Shown piece by piece: positions 1 to 11,399 of a DNA stretch of 64,000 nt (positions are counted from its first letter, which is position 1; every line of letters starts with the position of its first letter). Source of the stretch: Ixodes scapularis (lineage: Eukaryota > Arthropoda > Arachnida > Ixodida > Ixodidae); NCBI RefSeq assembly GCF_016920785.2, contig NW_024609836.1:11500018-11564017 (forward strand), written 5' to 3'. The notes beneath the pieces were generated by a model that was not told the origin of the DNA, did no database searches, and worked only from the letters and a program-made list of their open reading frames with translations. Both the position numbers and the translations under genes were made by a program.

Positions 1-556
1 TGACATATTCGGAGCCCTGTATTTTAGTATTCAATATACATTTTGATTGTTACATACTATATGCCTGTATGCATATACATGTGCTGTCGACGTGTACCAC
101 TTTAATTATCTTTCACAAAATAAGTTATTTACATTTTTAAATTTCATCAAAAAGTAAATTTAGTCATAATTCGACTTCACGTTATTAAAAAGGATTTTTT
201 AAAACTTTTTGTTATAATGTTTTTAATGATGTTGAAGTTTTGTACGCATAATCATGGTTCCTCCTTTCTATGTTGTACCTTTTGTATAAGTGCTTAAACA
301 CACTATACACGCACCTGAATCGGCAAAAGATACGTAGTTTCGCAATTTGGCCTTACTGCAAAGGTTTCTCGCATTAAAAGGCTAAGGAGAAGGGGGTCGA
401 GGGTGTTTAAAAGAGAAAGAGGTGACGAAAAGGAGCGGTGGAGAGGAGGTAGGGGAGAGAATAGTGTGGGCTTGACCCCAATTAGAAAAATATATATGCC
501 TCTACTCATCCGCTGTTCCAACGCATCAAAATATTCTGGCGGGATAGTTGGCTATA
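1..556. other. AT-rich intergenic sequence
   Basis: I see no gene or repeat that I can name here. The sequence is AT-rich, and the short reading frame at 303-521 (minus) is low-complexity and has no recognisable motif. Confidence 0.5.
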
Positions 557-675
557 CATTCTAAATTACAAATAGCGCTAAGACAAGGACAGATGAAGAG
601 GCGGACAGGACGCCTGTCCTGTCGTGTCCACTTCTTCGACTGTCCTTGTCTTAGTGCTATTTGCAATTTAGTATG
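557..675. repeat. Imperfect palindrome (hairpin MITE-like)
   Basis: Two arms of about 55 bp face each other. The left arm starts CATTCTAAATTACAAATAGC and runs into a purine-rich AAGACAAGGACAG stretch. The right arm, read on the other strand, starts CATACTAAATTGCAAATAGC and continues with the same purine-rich stretch. The centre is a short GACAGGACGCCTGTCC palindrome. This is the shape of a foldback MITE or of two inverted copies of a terminal repeat. No transposase is present and I could not fix a target-site duplication. Confidence 0.6.
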
Positions 676-1971
676 TTCCAACGCCACTGTGAACGCGTTT
701 CTTTCTGCTTCTTGTTTTTGAGATGGGGGAGGGGTGGATTTTGCTTAGGACACCTGAGTCGGGCTGCACATTATTCGTTATCTCAGTTAGTATAGGGAAT
801 ATATCTCTCATTTCGTCTTGATTTCTCCGGTGTCAAAATCCATAAGACGAGATCTGCGACCGGCAATCTTTGTAATGCCGCCATCATTCCACTCCTCTGC
901 TGGACCTTTTTTATATTTGAAGTTGCTTGTGTTCAGGTTTATCAATGGTTGTTGTGACATATTTCATTAGGCCTTCTTACAATGATCGAAATAAAAAGAT
1001 TATGTGTCAACATGAACGTTTTAGCTGAGATTTCCTAGCTTATTACTCCTACTTCACGTGTGGGGAGTTTTGGCTGAATGTGCGTCAAGATTTTGCCAAG
1101 TCGTTGCTCAGTCGGAAGAAATGTCAGCCCTAGATAGTCACTTCTATCAGTGTTGAGATAATTTCCGATTTAGCATTCCAGAATAATCAAAATACCTGCT
1201 GCGAAAATAAAAAAAAACTGCAGAATCGCTTTGGTGCGTGAAAATTGGAACACTTTTACAGTACAGGCAAGGTTAGCGTCTAGGTAGTGGACTTGGACAA
1301 AGAGTACCGCACAATGATGATTTTCATTGTTTCATTCAGACTCCGCACGAAAAAATGCCGTGGAATTAATTGGGGAATGCAAGAACAAGTTGCAATGGGA
1401 ATATACATGGTAAGCTTTATTTGGGGGACCTATCTGATGTTTCTAAGAGCCAAAAACAAATATTACAACATTTTAATTATTCCATCTAAAATAAATAGAG
1501 ACCAACTCAAAGCAAACGGTTTGTGCCTAGGTGTTCTGTACCAATTTCTGTATGTTTTTTTGTACTCCCTAAAAGATAAAATTAGAAAGCAAAAAGCAAC
1601 CTTCATGAACCTCTTACAAAGCTGGCCTCAGCAAATCTATGTTCAGGTGTCTCATAAGAGGGAAGCGTTCATTTTGATATATATTCTTTTTATGTCGGCC
1701 ATCGTATTGAGTACACGTAGCAGAGCGCGTTAATGAAACAATAGTTCAAACAGAGAAAAACGCTAAAATGGACGAAGGACAGACACTCACAGTTATTACA
1801 ACGAGCAACAAGAGATTTATATGATGCCCATCACAGTACGAACACTACATTGGTCACAAAAGTTGAAGGAAAACAAAAATACTTGAAAAACATATTAGAA
1901 AAATCTACATATAAAGATAGCTGAACTTAAATTGAACAACAATTAGGAAATTAGGAAGAAAACAAGAAAGA
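676..1971. other. Unassigned, AT-rich
   Basis: No recognisable gene. A 148-codon frame lies at 1287-1733 (plus), but it is rich in hydrophobic and basic residues, has no known motif and sits in AT-rich sequence, so I do not support it as coding. Confidence 0.4.
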
Positions 1972-2310
1972 TTAATCTAAAATATGAAAATTGGATCCCT
2001 GAAAAAGGAGAGGAAAATCAAAGGACATATTTTCTAGGATAACCCTTGCGAGAGGAATTCCAGCTCTTTTGTTGATAACGACCACGAAGGTTCTGAAACA
2101 TTGTTTTGTAGCATTCTTAATCATAAATAATTCAATTATTTCTCGCCTATACATCTCCATGTGTGAACCAAGCACTGTATGGCTTTTATTGATAGGGGTG
2201 CAATAATGGCATGTGCGGTCGTGCACAACAATTGGATGGTAAGAGTCAGGTGACTGTTTGGTTAATTCTAAGACAAGTTCCCTAAAGTGAATGTTCGGGC
2301 ATCTTCCCAT
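1972..2310 (-). pseudogene. Penelope-like element GIY-YIG endonuclease C-terminal fragment
   Basis: The 112-codon minus-strand frame resembles the C-terminal end of the Penelope-like GIY-YIG endonuclease. Around residues 29-37 an H-D-R-T-C-x-x-C run looks like the Cys/His cluster, followed by TVLGSH (residues 45-50) and RREIIELFMIKNA (residues 55-67). The last matches the family pattern REIxEAFxIK, which contains the conserved acidic residue. Upstream RT motifs (PKIHK, YxDD) are absent, so only the 3' end is preserved. No matching pseudo-LTR is seen nearby. The call rests on motif resemblance alone. What else it could be: a chance frame in AT-rich DNA. Confidence 0.5.
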
Positions 2311-2723
2311 CTGGCCGACCTATTGGGCGACCGAATCTCAGCGGAATATGATATATTGGCTTTTCGTGAAGTTTAACATCTTGGAGTGCTCGATGGAGCA
2401 TTCTGGTGAACGATTTTCGTGTTCACCCTTCTAGTGACAATAGACGCATTTATCAAAGGTATTTACTTCATCGTCATTTTAATAAAGATGACACACCGAG
2501 GACGCTAAACAAGTGGGCCCGACCGAAGGCCTTATCAGAACGCAGGAAGGACATCCTCAATTTACTAGGGGATCACATCAGAACATCTCGCACCCAACAC
2601 CTCATCTAGTCTTGACGTAATCACCTTACCCCTCTAGTCCCTTAATTTTCAAGATGACTCGGCCAAGGCGGTAATCCTTTGATAAATAAATATATAGTGA
2701 AGCTCACTCACTTTCGTAGCCCC
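2311..2723. other. Unassigned
   Basis: No recognisable feature. A 67-codon plus-strand frame at 2406-2609 has no known motif. Confidence 0.35.
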
Positions 2724-2727
2724 TTAA

Positions 2728-4534
2728 AGGGCAACTCCACTCAATTTTGAAAATTTTGAGTTAGTGGATGATGTTACCTTGCAAAGCACTCATAAACGAC
2801 TATGCATACTCTTTTCCCCGAAAAGTAAATTAATTTCCGAGTAATCTTGAAAGAAGCAAAATCGCAAAACGAAACCGAAACTTCGGCAAGGATGGGCAAC
2901 ACTATCGTCAGCGTCTACGGTCGACGTCGAGAGCATGCACACACCACGTGGGATAGAAAGGGTCACGTGGCCTTCCGCACGGACAGGCGCTGCACACGCG
3001 TCGTCTGCATCGCATCGGCTGCACAGGACGGCTCCCGCTTCATTTCCGTTGTGATCCGTAACACACAACGAGGTAAGTTCTTGCCAAGGTATATTTTGTA
3101 CGCAATTGTAGTAGATGCAAGCTGGGCCTGTAGCCGCCGTCATATCTTATTTTATGCGGGGAAGCCAATGCAATCACAAGCTTGTCAACGCTACGTTCTC
3201 GTTCACGCTGCACGCGCTTGCACGCTGGGAGAGCTGTATTTCTAACCTGAACGGGCCTGAGTAAGGACTGTTGCAACGAAGTCAGCATGTGTGGATTTTG
3301 TTCGTTGTTCTAATAACTTGTGTGGTGCGACCGTTCGTTGTTCTAAATTCCGATTACGTAGTTCCAATAGCCCCCGTGTATATGAACCCATGCAACTCTC
3401 CGATAGAAACGACTGAGTTGTTGCGTATGAGCGACTGCCAGTCTGTCAGGAGACAGTGAACGTACGCACCGTGCATCGTGTTAACATTGCCCCGCGAGAA
3501 AGATACATCTCGAAAGCCCGCGATCGCGTAGTGAAAACGTGTTTTGGTTACATGAGCAATCGCTCAACACTTGTCTATGCCAAAGCGATGTGCTGGAGTA
3601 ATATTTGATTGCATATGTTGCCGACGTAAAATCGCGTTAGCCACTCAATTTCCTGGCTGTCGAGATCTGAACATGATGGAGCCACCGCTGAGCAGTCTGC
3701 TGTCGGGGAAGCTGTGCCGCGTGCGAAGATCGACGGCACGGCGTCCGGCTTCAGCTTCGCGTACTTCGTCGAGAAGCCAGTCAGCTAAGACACGCATATT
3801 TCGCTCGTAACATTCGGGCAAGAAGTGATCGGAACAGATCAATATCCTGGCAGTTGGCGACAAGGACTTCTCGGGGTCCCATAGGTACAGGGCGTCCGTC
3901 CAAAGTTTCCGCCGTTCAATGTCGCCAGGAAACCTGTGGAAGAGAGGACTCCTGGGCTGTTTAGCTGGTAGTTCGGGCAGCCAGCCACACAACAACGTGA
4001 GTCTCTGCCTTTGCGCTTTCTGCCAGCCATCGCAAAGGCACACCAGGAACAAATCTACGCGCCTCTTGCCTAAATAAAACACGAAGCAACGAAAGATGAA
4101 CACGGTACAACCAGCACAACAGCAAAGACGCGACCGGAGCCTCCGCGTTCGCTCGCAGATCACGTGGACACCGCCTCCGAGGTAGAGTAGGCGGAGTCAC
4201 AACAGTTGGTTGAGTCAGAGGGCAGAGTGACCGCCGGAGGCGGCGAGCGTGGCGCCGCCTGTGGGATGTGTACCTCGAAACGAAAAAACGAAGAAAACAC
4301 CTGCGCATGCTATAGACGTCACTGACGGTGGAAGCGGCGGAAGCAGATCGGCGGAAGTGCAGTGTTGGCTGCGCCGCACGTTCCCGCTATAGTTAGCCGA
4401 TATTGTTACTTTCGCGCTTTTACAACTTTTTTAGACGGAATTCAATTCCAATATTTGACGTGTAGCCTTTCTAGATTATACTGAATAGAATTACATTGTT
4501 TTTTTCAGTAGAAAAAATTGAGCGGAGTTGCCCT
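2728..4534. mobile_element. TTAA-flanked inverted-repeat DNA element carrying a THAP fragment
   Basis: The left end reads TTAA then AGGGCAACTCCACTCAATTT. The right end is its inverted counterpart, AATTGAGCGGAGTTGCCCT followed by TTAA. The terminal inverted repeats are about 20 bp with one or two mismatches, and the flanking TTAA (2724-2727 and 4535-4538) is an exact 4-bp duplication as made by piggyBac-type transposases. The body of 1.8 kb encodes no transposase I recognise, so the element looks non-autonomous. It contains a GC-rich block and a broken THAP sequence on the minus strand, which suggests capture of host or other-transposon sequence. The termini and TTAA are seen directly. The superfamily is inferred from the TTAA. 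Confidence 0.65.
3720..4030 (-). pseudogene. Broken THAP zinc-finger coding sequence
   Basis: Reading leftward from an ATG at 4030, the first frame begins MAGRKRKGRDSRCCVAGCPN, which supplies the Cys pair of a THAP C2CH finger. The next family elements continue only after a change of frame: SPLFHRFPGDIERRKLW gives the HxFP block, and ICSDHFLPECYE gives the CxxH pair and the following helix. A further change of frame is needed for KLKPDAVPSIF, the AVPTIF-like box that closes THAP domains. At least two frame breaks therefore interrupt one domain. THAP domains bind DNA and occur in host regulators and in P-element-type transposases; I cannot tell which source this came from. Upstream (4031-4320) the sequence is GC-rich and resembles a 5' leader. 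An intron instead of a frameshift is possible at one break but unlikely at both. Confidence 0.65.
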
Positions 4535-4538
4535 TTAA

Positions 4539-6654
4539 GCTCCCAAACACGTCCTCCCCCCCCTCCCCCCCCCCCCCCCGCCCTCAGATTTTTAAGACCA
4601 AAATCCTTGCAGTAAAGCCAACCTCCGATTACGCAAGTCACCTTTATGCGAGCTTTGATTATGCACACAAAATGTTAACATCATTGAGCACAATGTAGAA
4701 ATATAAAAAATATGACCTTTTTCAACAACCCTGACTTCAATTATGTCTAAATTTAGTTTTTGATAAGAATTTTAAAAAATCTAATCAATTATTTTGTAAA
4801 AATAAAATTATAAATAAAATTTATGTCAATAGAGCATGTATAAGACTACAGGCATGTAATATGTAATAAGCAAATGTATAATGACTCTTACAATACAGGG
4901 CTCGAAATATGTCCCCAAAACGCCAAAGATGAGATGTTTGGCCATTTTTTTTCTTGCAATGAATATGCCAGAGCGGTTTTGTTTAAAAGAAAAAAAAAAA
5001 CAAAAAACCTAGGTCATACGTCATACACTCTCAAGAAAACTTACTGTCAGTGTTTTCGTTTTTTCCTATTTATGACAATCTGCAGAACTGCGTACAAAAC
5101 TGAAGCGGCCGAAACCTAGCATTTCACTTAATCCACTTCAAACATTTTGTAAAGAAAATACTCCTTTTCTAAAAAAAATTAAGAAGTGGTCTTGTCTATT
5201 GCAGAAATGGGACGATAATATATAATCTTTTACGCAAATCAAGATACCCACCTTTACACGCGTATTCGATTTCAAATGAAACCACTCTATAATTAAAAAA
5301 AAAATTATCTTTGATGAGTCCACATTCACTATCTTCCCCACATCTGGGAGGGCAGACGTGTGGAGGAGTACTTGATAACTTTAGGAACCGGACTGTTTCG
5401 CGCCCAAAACGAAACACGGAGATGAATCAGTGATGGTTTTGACCCGCGATATCTTGGCATCATCTAAATCCACTAATTGTTTTCGAGAGGCACATCGCTG
5501 TTAAGTATTTACCGGGTTCTTCTCCACGTCATGGAGCAGACATAAAACCCTTTCTGTGGATGGGTTCATGGCGTCTAATTTGTTTTATTCAAAACAAAAC
5601 GTTCAGCGCGCTTTTTGGTTCTCATTTTCTTTCTTGTTCTTACTGCTGAAGATTTAGTAATTCGCTACAGTTTTATTTCTATCATCACTGACCCTAACTG
5701 GTTCTAAAATGTTATTCCTTACCATATTTTTTTGGAATAAACCGTGTTTTACTTGAAAGTTTGTTTGTTGTTATTAATATTGTTAATTTGTTACACTTTT
5801 ACTTTTTATTGTATAAATCTGCTCTACCCTTCTATTATGCCTTCGGTCCCTGAAAGTATGTTCAATAAATAAACAAATAAAATCATAGTCAAGGACTTCC
5901 ATGTTATTCTGGAAAACCACTAGGTGCATCCGATAATTAGAACATTTTACATAGAAGGTGGTGCAGTGAATCGGGAAGGTAATACACCGGTACCCACAGC
6001 AAGACAGATATGATTTGACAAACACCAAAGTGAGGTTGAACATCTGGCATGATCTACATAGTCTTCTGATCCTAACGTTACTGAGCCAATCTGGGGTGTC
6101 CCGAGGGAAGGAATGGGAAGTTGTCTTCCCTCACTGCCCTTTTCATTTGCAATTGCTCTGAAAGAAGAACGACTCCAAAACCCTCTAGCGTACGCACATA
6201 ACTTATATTTTCCCTTCCCAAAGCGCGCTGATGCTAGTAAAAATTGTCACTTACAACCAGGTATTTCTAGTCCCTGCAGTAAATATTGTGCCCTAAATCC
6301 AGGTATTGCCCTGCCCCCCCCCCCCCCCCCCCTCCTAGCTTTTACTAGCGAAAATCGTTCCTTAAAACCAGGTGCTCCAGTTTCGCTGTACAACCCCAGT
6401 ACTTGCTAACCAATAGGTTTACACTCCCGAAGGGACAAAACATCTCACATCTAGGTATTGTCCGCATTCATATATTTTTTCACTTTTGATGCAATAATTC
6501 TCGTTTGAAGACTGCTTTGGGTGGTTACGTGTCCGATTTTATTATTCATTCGTGCTGTGCGACACCTCTTCGTAATGCATCCTTGCGTTGTTGTTGCTTT
6601 TTGGTGGCCCACACCGTGCAGCCAAACCGCAAGCCAGAGTGTTTTTTTTTTTTT
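4539..6654. other. Unassigned with homopolymer tracts
   Basis: No gene recognised. A poly-C tract lies at about 4554-4580 and another at about 6313-6333. The reading frames here are short and AT-driven or proline runs from the poly-C. Confidence 0.45.
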
Positions 6655-6735
6655 TAGAGCGCAGCTCTCAGGCGCCCGTTTCCGGCTTGAGCGGCGTCGG
6701 CGTCGCCGTCGGCGTAACCGCGCGGTGCATTATGG

Positions 6736-7173
6736 GTAAATTTCCCCGCTACATCTAGCAGAAAAATTTCCGCGCTAAATTTAGCCGAAAAATTTCCCCG
6801 CTAAATCTAGCAGAAAAATTTCCCCGCTAAATCTAGCTGAAAAATTTCCCCGCTAAATCTAGCGGAAAAATTTCCCCGCTAACTGTAGCGGAATAATTTC
6901 CCCGCTAAATCTAGCGGAAAAATTTCCCCGCTAAATCTAGCGGAATAATTTCCCCGCTATATCTAGCGGAATAATTTCCCTGCTAAATCTAGCGGAAAAA
7001 TTTCCCCGCTAAATCCAGCGGAAAAATTTCCCCGCTAAATCCAGCGGAAAAATTTCCCCGCTAAATCTAGTGGAAACATTTTTGGAAATTTTTCCGCTAG
7101 ATTTAGCGGGGAAATTTTTTCGCTAGATTTACTAGCGAAAAAATTTCCCCGCTAAATCTAGCGGAAAAATTTC
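6736..7173. repeat. 26-bp minisatellite with internal hairpin units
   Basis: The unit is approximately AAAAATTTCCCCGCTAAATC plus TAGCGG, 26 bp, repeated about 13 times head to tail from 6737 to about 7076 with point variation. An inverted copy follows (about 7082-7130), then direct copies again to about 7173. Each unit contains the near-palindrome CCGCTAAATCTAGCGG, so each can form a small hairpin, and the inverted block can pair with the direct array. It is not CRISPR-like: there are no unique spacers. Confidence 0.9.
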
Positions 7174-7179
7174 TCTTCA

Positions 7180-7298
7180 GGTCAGGTGACCCCCCGAGGT
7201 CACGTGACCCCCGTGGTGACGTGCCACCCCCAGGTCACGTGACCCCCACGTGACCTTAGCGAGGGGGTCATGTGACCCCTCCAAGGTCACGTGACCAC
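7180..7298. repeat. Degenerate tandem array of GGTCACGTGACC palindromes
   Basis: Three exact GGTCACGTGACC 12-mers occur at 7198-7209, 7233-7244 and 7285-7296, with degenerate copies between them (GGTCAGGTGACC, GGTCATGTGACC, GTGACGTGCC, CACGTGACC) separated by CCCC-rich spacers. CACGTG is the core E-box bound by bHLH-ZIP proteins, and GTCACGTGAC is the form preferred by TFE/USF-like factors. Regulatory use here is inference; the array itself is directly visible. Confidence 0.8.
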
Positions 7299-7363
7299 CC
7301 CTCCCCCCGATAACACGTGAACCTCAGTACCCTTCCCTCCTCCTCCTCAAGAGCTGCGCTCTA

Positions 7364-9376
7364 ATTCGGCGTTACAGGGAGTTGTAAACGGCTTTCATTT
7401 TTGTTTCCTCAGTTTAAATTATCGAAAGGTAAGGTGACATGAACACAGCCGTGACCGGGTCTCTAGCGCCAACATCTCGCGAACCAGGCGGACACCTGCG
7501 CTTCTACGTGTCAGTTTTCTCTCTTTCAGCTTGTGACGGGGAAAATCAGCGCAAACAAACTTTTTCCCCAACGTCAATCACAAACGCCAGCCAACGCTGC
7601 GTGAGCCCTGCAAGCCAGCACACGCACGCACGCACATACAACATCCATACAAACACAGAGAAGAGGCGTTAACAACGCTACGGGTATGAAAGCATGGCCT
7701 GCCCGCTCCTTCAGAGAGAGCTCCCGGAAACACCCGCGTCTGGGAGAGAAAAAAATAGGCGAGGAGGACATGAGAGAAAAAAGATAACAGTAAAAATATG
7801 AATAAAAAGTGACAGCTATACTGTATACGCGGTCTCTTCCCCAAACAAGCAAGCCCAATGTTGCTAAGGACACAAAAAAGAAGTGGGGGAAGCGAGTAAC
7901 AGACAATCTTAAGTAGAGCAAATATACGGTATGGCTTCTTGCTGAGCCGTCAACGTATATAGTGCACTCGGCGGGGGGAGGTGGGAGCAATGATGCCGAG
8001 CTGTCAAGTCGCTTCAGTCTTCCTCTGTGGTTGTGGAAAAAAAGTGCTCCTCCTTTGGACCGCCTTCTTAAACCCCTTCTTTCTTTCGTATTCTTTTATT
8101 TTTTGTGTGTGCTCGAGGAAAGGGTAGTGGAAGAGATAATGCAGGTTTCATCGGCTAATCCGATTTGGCGAGGAATGTCCGTAAAACCCGCCGGGGGAGC
8201 CCCAAAAGAGGTCTGGCTACCCTGGCAGGTGTGTGCGTTAGTTCTAGTTTCTAGGCTAGGTGGCGCAAGGTACCGCCCGATACTAGGGGTATCGCTTTAT
8301 CAGTCATCCATCTATGTTAGGCGTTTCGCCTGTTACGCGGTGTGACACTGACCCGGTCACCTAACGCACAAAAAATGATTCTATGACGCGCAAAGATAAT
8401 GCAATACTGTACTGAACCATTCGTTTGAAGGTACCCACATTTCTTTAAAAAATTACGTAACGGCAAGTTGGAATGTTAAAAGCACCTAAAGTTGCAAGGA
8501 GATTTTAATAATCGTGGTGCGCTATAATTTTATTTCATATAAAATTTGTGCACATTCAGTCAGAAGTGGCAGAAACAATGAACGTAGGCAAATCTGCGCC
8601 GTTTTAGGGTTTTATTTGATGAAGGCTCATAACTAGACTCATACATCAGAATTAAAAAACTTAGAAAACAAAGTGCGCTCGTAGAAATAGATGGATATCT
8701 TGACGTATTTTTCGAAGAAAATATTTATTGAATCGCCCATTAAAATGTCGGACAGGTGTCTTCAAAAGATTTACGTTGTCAGAATGGTTTCTTGAAAAGG
8801 TTCGAGTTCTTTTATAGTACTTTCTCACTTCCGCACAGCTTACAGTTTTTAAATCGTTGTGAATTACCCATGTATAAGTTGTTTTTTTATATTGTTTATT
8901 TTCGAAGTATATCATTTTGTGCAGAAGTATGGTGAGCTGGTCGAGTTGGTATGATAGCATAGTGAACAGAACAGCACACAAGAAGAGGAAAACAGAGAAG
9001 AGGAACTTGTACAGTGTTTGTGTGTCGAGCATGTTCCTTTTCTCTGTCCATGTCTTTTTGTGCGCTGCTTTGTTCACGATATAATTTTATGTCCGTCCAC
9101 CGCATCTATTGCCTTCTCATGCTATACAAAGTCTAATAATACATTCAAAAATTATTTTAGTGACATTATGGGGGTTATTTTACGTTGGAAAGTTGAAAGT
9201 TATCGTAATAGATGAGTTCTTTTATTTAAAAAAATGCGGAATAGAGTAAAAAAAATTTTTCGCTAAAAATACCGCGAGGAGTGTTATAAACAATCGTAAA
9301 AAAGAAAATTATTAGTTGAAACACACTATAGTTCATGAGGTCTTAATATTATTTTTAATTAGGACACCCCTTGAGC
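7364..9376. other. Unassigned
   Basis: No gene, RNA or mobile element recognised. Reading frames at 7574-7990 and 8661-9077 (minus) are low-complexity and lack family motifs. Confidence 0.4.
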
Positions 9377-9572
9377 CAGGCACGTAGCCAGGCGGGCGGC
9401 CCATGTGGGCCGCCCCCCCCCCCCCCCCCCCCGCCCCGAAATCTTCCATTTTGCTGGGACCTCCTCTCCCCCCCCCCCCTCCCCCTGATACAGCATTTTG
9501 TCATGGGTGGCCCTCCCCTCCCCCCTTCCCCCCCCCCCCCCCCCCCAAAAGAAAATTCTGGCTACGTGCCTG
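9377..9572. mobile_element. Small hAT-like MITE with poly-C core
   Basis: CAGGCACGTAGCCAG at 9377-9391 is exactly inverted as CTGGCTACGTGCCTG at 9558-9572. The flanks share TTGAGC (9371-9376 and 9575-9580), within an imperfect 8-bp duplication. The CAG start and 8-bp duplication fit hAT-type MITEs. The interior holds three long poly-C tracts. No coding capacity; proline-rich frames are artefacts of the C runs. Confidence 0.6.
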
Positions 9573-10489
9573 TTTTGAGCATCAACGAAGACAGCTCTTG
9601 TGCATGAACTTATGGCACGCATTGCGCATAAACTTTGACAGCGCTCCGACTCAGCACATTTATAAAGCAACAACTCTGACAGCTCTTGAAAAACACATTA
9701 AGACACTTATTAGGCAACAACTTAGACGGCTCATGAACACCGACTTAGGACACTCATTTAGCCTTAGACTTTACATATTCTATGAGGCGCAGCTCCGCCT
9801 GTTTTGCGAATTCCATGGAGAGTCAACTCCAACGTGTGCATGCGTTCACAAAAAAAAAAAAAACAATTAGAGGTTTCCTGCAGCTTTTGACGCCATGGTC
9901 TGACTTACGCCAAGCAGGAAAGAGAAAGCGGCAAGTCAGAACAGAAACGGCTCGCTTTGAGAGTTGACCGAAGGAATATAGGGAGAAAGTCAAAGAGAAA
10001 AATCATTAAGTCTCTCGAAGAATGTCGGTCCCCAGTTCGCGGAGGGGTCTCTGCCGACAGGTTCCGTGAACGGCCAATGTTTAGACACCGTAGCCGTGAC
10101 CTCTTTGTCCGCAGGTGCTCTCCGATGGCGGCCCGCTTGCTTCCCCGCCGGGCGGCTCCCTTCTTACCCGACTTCCCTAAACCGCGACCTCCCGCGGCCT
10201 GGTCCGTTCCGCAAATAGGGAGACAACGGCGAGGAAAAGACCGCGACCGCGCGGAATGCCGAAGGATTGTCGATTGAAACGTCAGTCTCCGCGTCTCACC
10301 GTTATTATATATATATTTTTTTTTTTTTTTTTTTTGAGCCATGGGATGACGGTTTTAGAGCCGGGAACGTTGACTTTACTACTTTGCACGTTTGCGAAGT
10401 TAGGTGCGGGGAGGGAAAGATGGAAGTTTAAAGAGAAAGATGAGATAAAGCAGGGCTGCGCAGTATTTAAATACAACTATTAATATACA
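9573..10489. other. Unassigned
   Basis: No recognisable gene. A poly-A run near 9850 and a poly-T run near 10317-10335 are present. The GC-rich segment 10020-10260 has overlapping frames on both strands with no known motif. Confidence 0.4.
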
Positions 10490-10499
10490 AATATTAACT

Positions 10500-11330
10500 T
10501 CAAAAATTTCAAGAGCGAACAAATCTATCGTACAAACCGGAAAGGAGGTGGAGTGTCACTTTATTTGCGCGAAGGTCTGAAATATAAAATTATTCCAGAC
10601 TTCACGGGTGTTGATTATAATCATGAATCATTAGTCGTTCAAAGTTCTAGAACCGTTATTGCTGCAATATACAGGCCACCGAACGGATCCTTTAGTATAT
10701 TTTTTTAGTTTTATTACAGGCTTACTGGAGTATGTTACTTCCATGAATTTTCAGATTGTCTTAGTAGGCGATTTTAATATAGACTCACGGTCTCATGAAC
10801 CGCCGAAAGTAGAATTTCTTGAAATAAGACAGTCCTTTGGTTGTACAAACTTAGTCAACATGCCTACGAGAATAACGGAACACACTGAAACGTTGATTGA
10901 TCTTTGTATAACAAATTATGGAACTCATGGCACAAGAGCAGGCGTATTTTCGGTGGATCTAAGCGATCATTTTCCTATATTTTCTTTTATCTGCCGGAAG
11001 AACTCGGGCAGTAAGCAATCTAGCGCACATGGAAACCTGACTTATCGCCATACTAGTAACCAAAAAAATATTGAAGAGTTTACTATACTCATTTCGAACG
11101 ATAACTGGAACGATGTTCTAACCGAACTAGACCCTGATAAAGCGTACGATAAGTTCGTGGAAAGAATAAGAGAATATTATGACTCAGCTTTTCCTCGGGT
11201 TCAATGTAAAAACCACAACAAATCAAAGAAACCATGGGTTACTGCAGAGTTATACAAAAGAATAAAAGCAAGGAATAAGCTGTTCGATAAATTTATCAAA
11301 ACTAGAGACCTTAATATTTTAACTGAATAG
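10500..11330 (+). pseudogene. LINE APE endonuclease domain, frame-broken
   Basis: The first part (10513-10690) reads KGGGVSLYLREG and ends at YRPPNGSF, the mid-part of an APE-type endonuclease. After a frame change near 10700 the frame continues to 11330 with LVGDFNID (about residues 36-43 of the 223-codon frame at 10659) and DLSDHFPIF, the GDFN and SDH signatures that hold catalytic Asn and His residues. The endonuclease nicks target DNA to prime reverse transcription. The N-terminal catalytic Glu region is lost with the 5' truncation. It lies directly upstream of the RT segment. Confidence 0.8.
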
Positions 11331-11399
11331 AAATAGCAACGTAATAAACTGACTGTAGATTTGAAAAAAAGCGAAACTTAGATATTATACAAATAAATT

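Larger units (their letters stand above)
6655..7363. mobile_element. TIR-bounded element (TAGAGCGCAGCTCT ends) with satellite interior
   Basis: TAGAGCGCAGCTCT at 6655-6668 is matched by its exact inverse AGAGCTGCGCTCTA at 7350-7363. A poly-T run precedes the left end, and a GC-rich segment with GTCGGCG-type repeats follows it. Nearly the entire interior is tandem repeat: a 26-bp minisatellite and then a CACGTG array. No coding sequence is present. I recall similar AGAGCGCAGCTCT sequences as abundant in tick genomes, but could not check this. Target-site duplication not established. Confidence 0.6.

Noticed and set aside
1287..1733. 148-codon plus-strand frame
   Set aside because: No motif, AT-driven composition, no neighbouring gene context.
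6736..7173. Possible CRISPR-like array
   Set aside because: Units are contiguous 26-bp repeats with no unique spacers and no cas genes; this is a eukaryotic minisatellite.
9359..9870. Proline- and glycine-rich frames
   Set aside because: Generated by poly-C tracts within a MITE.
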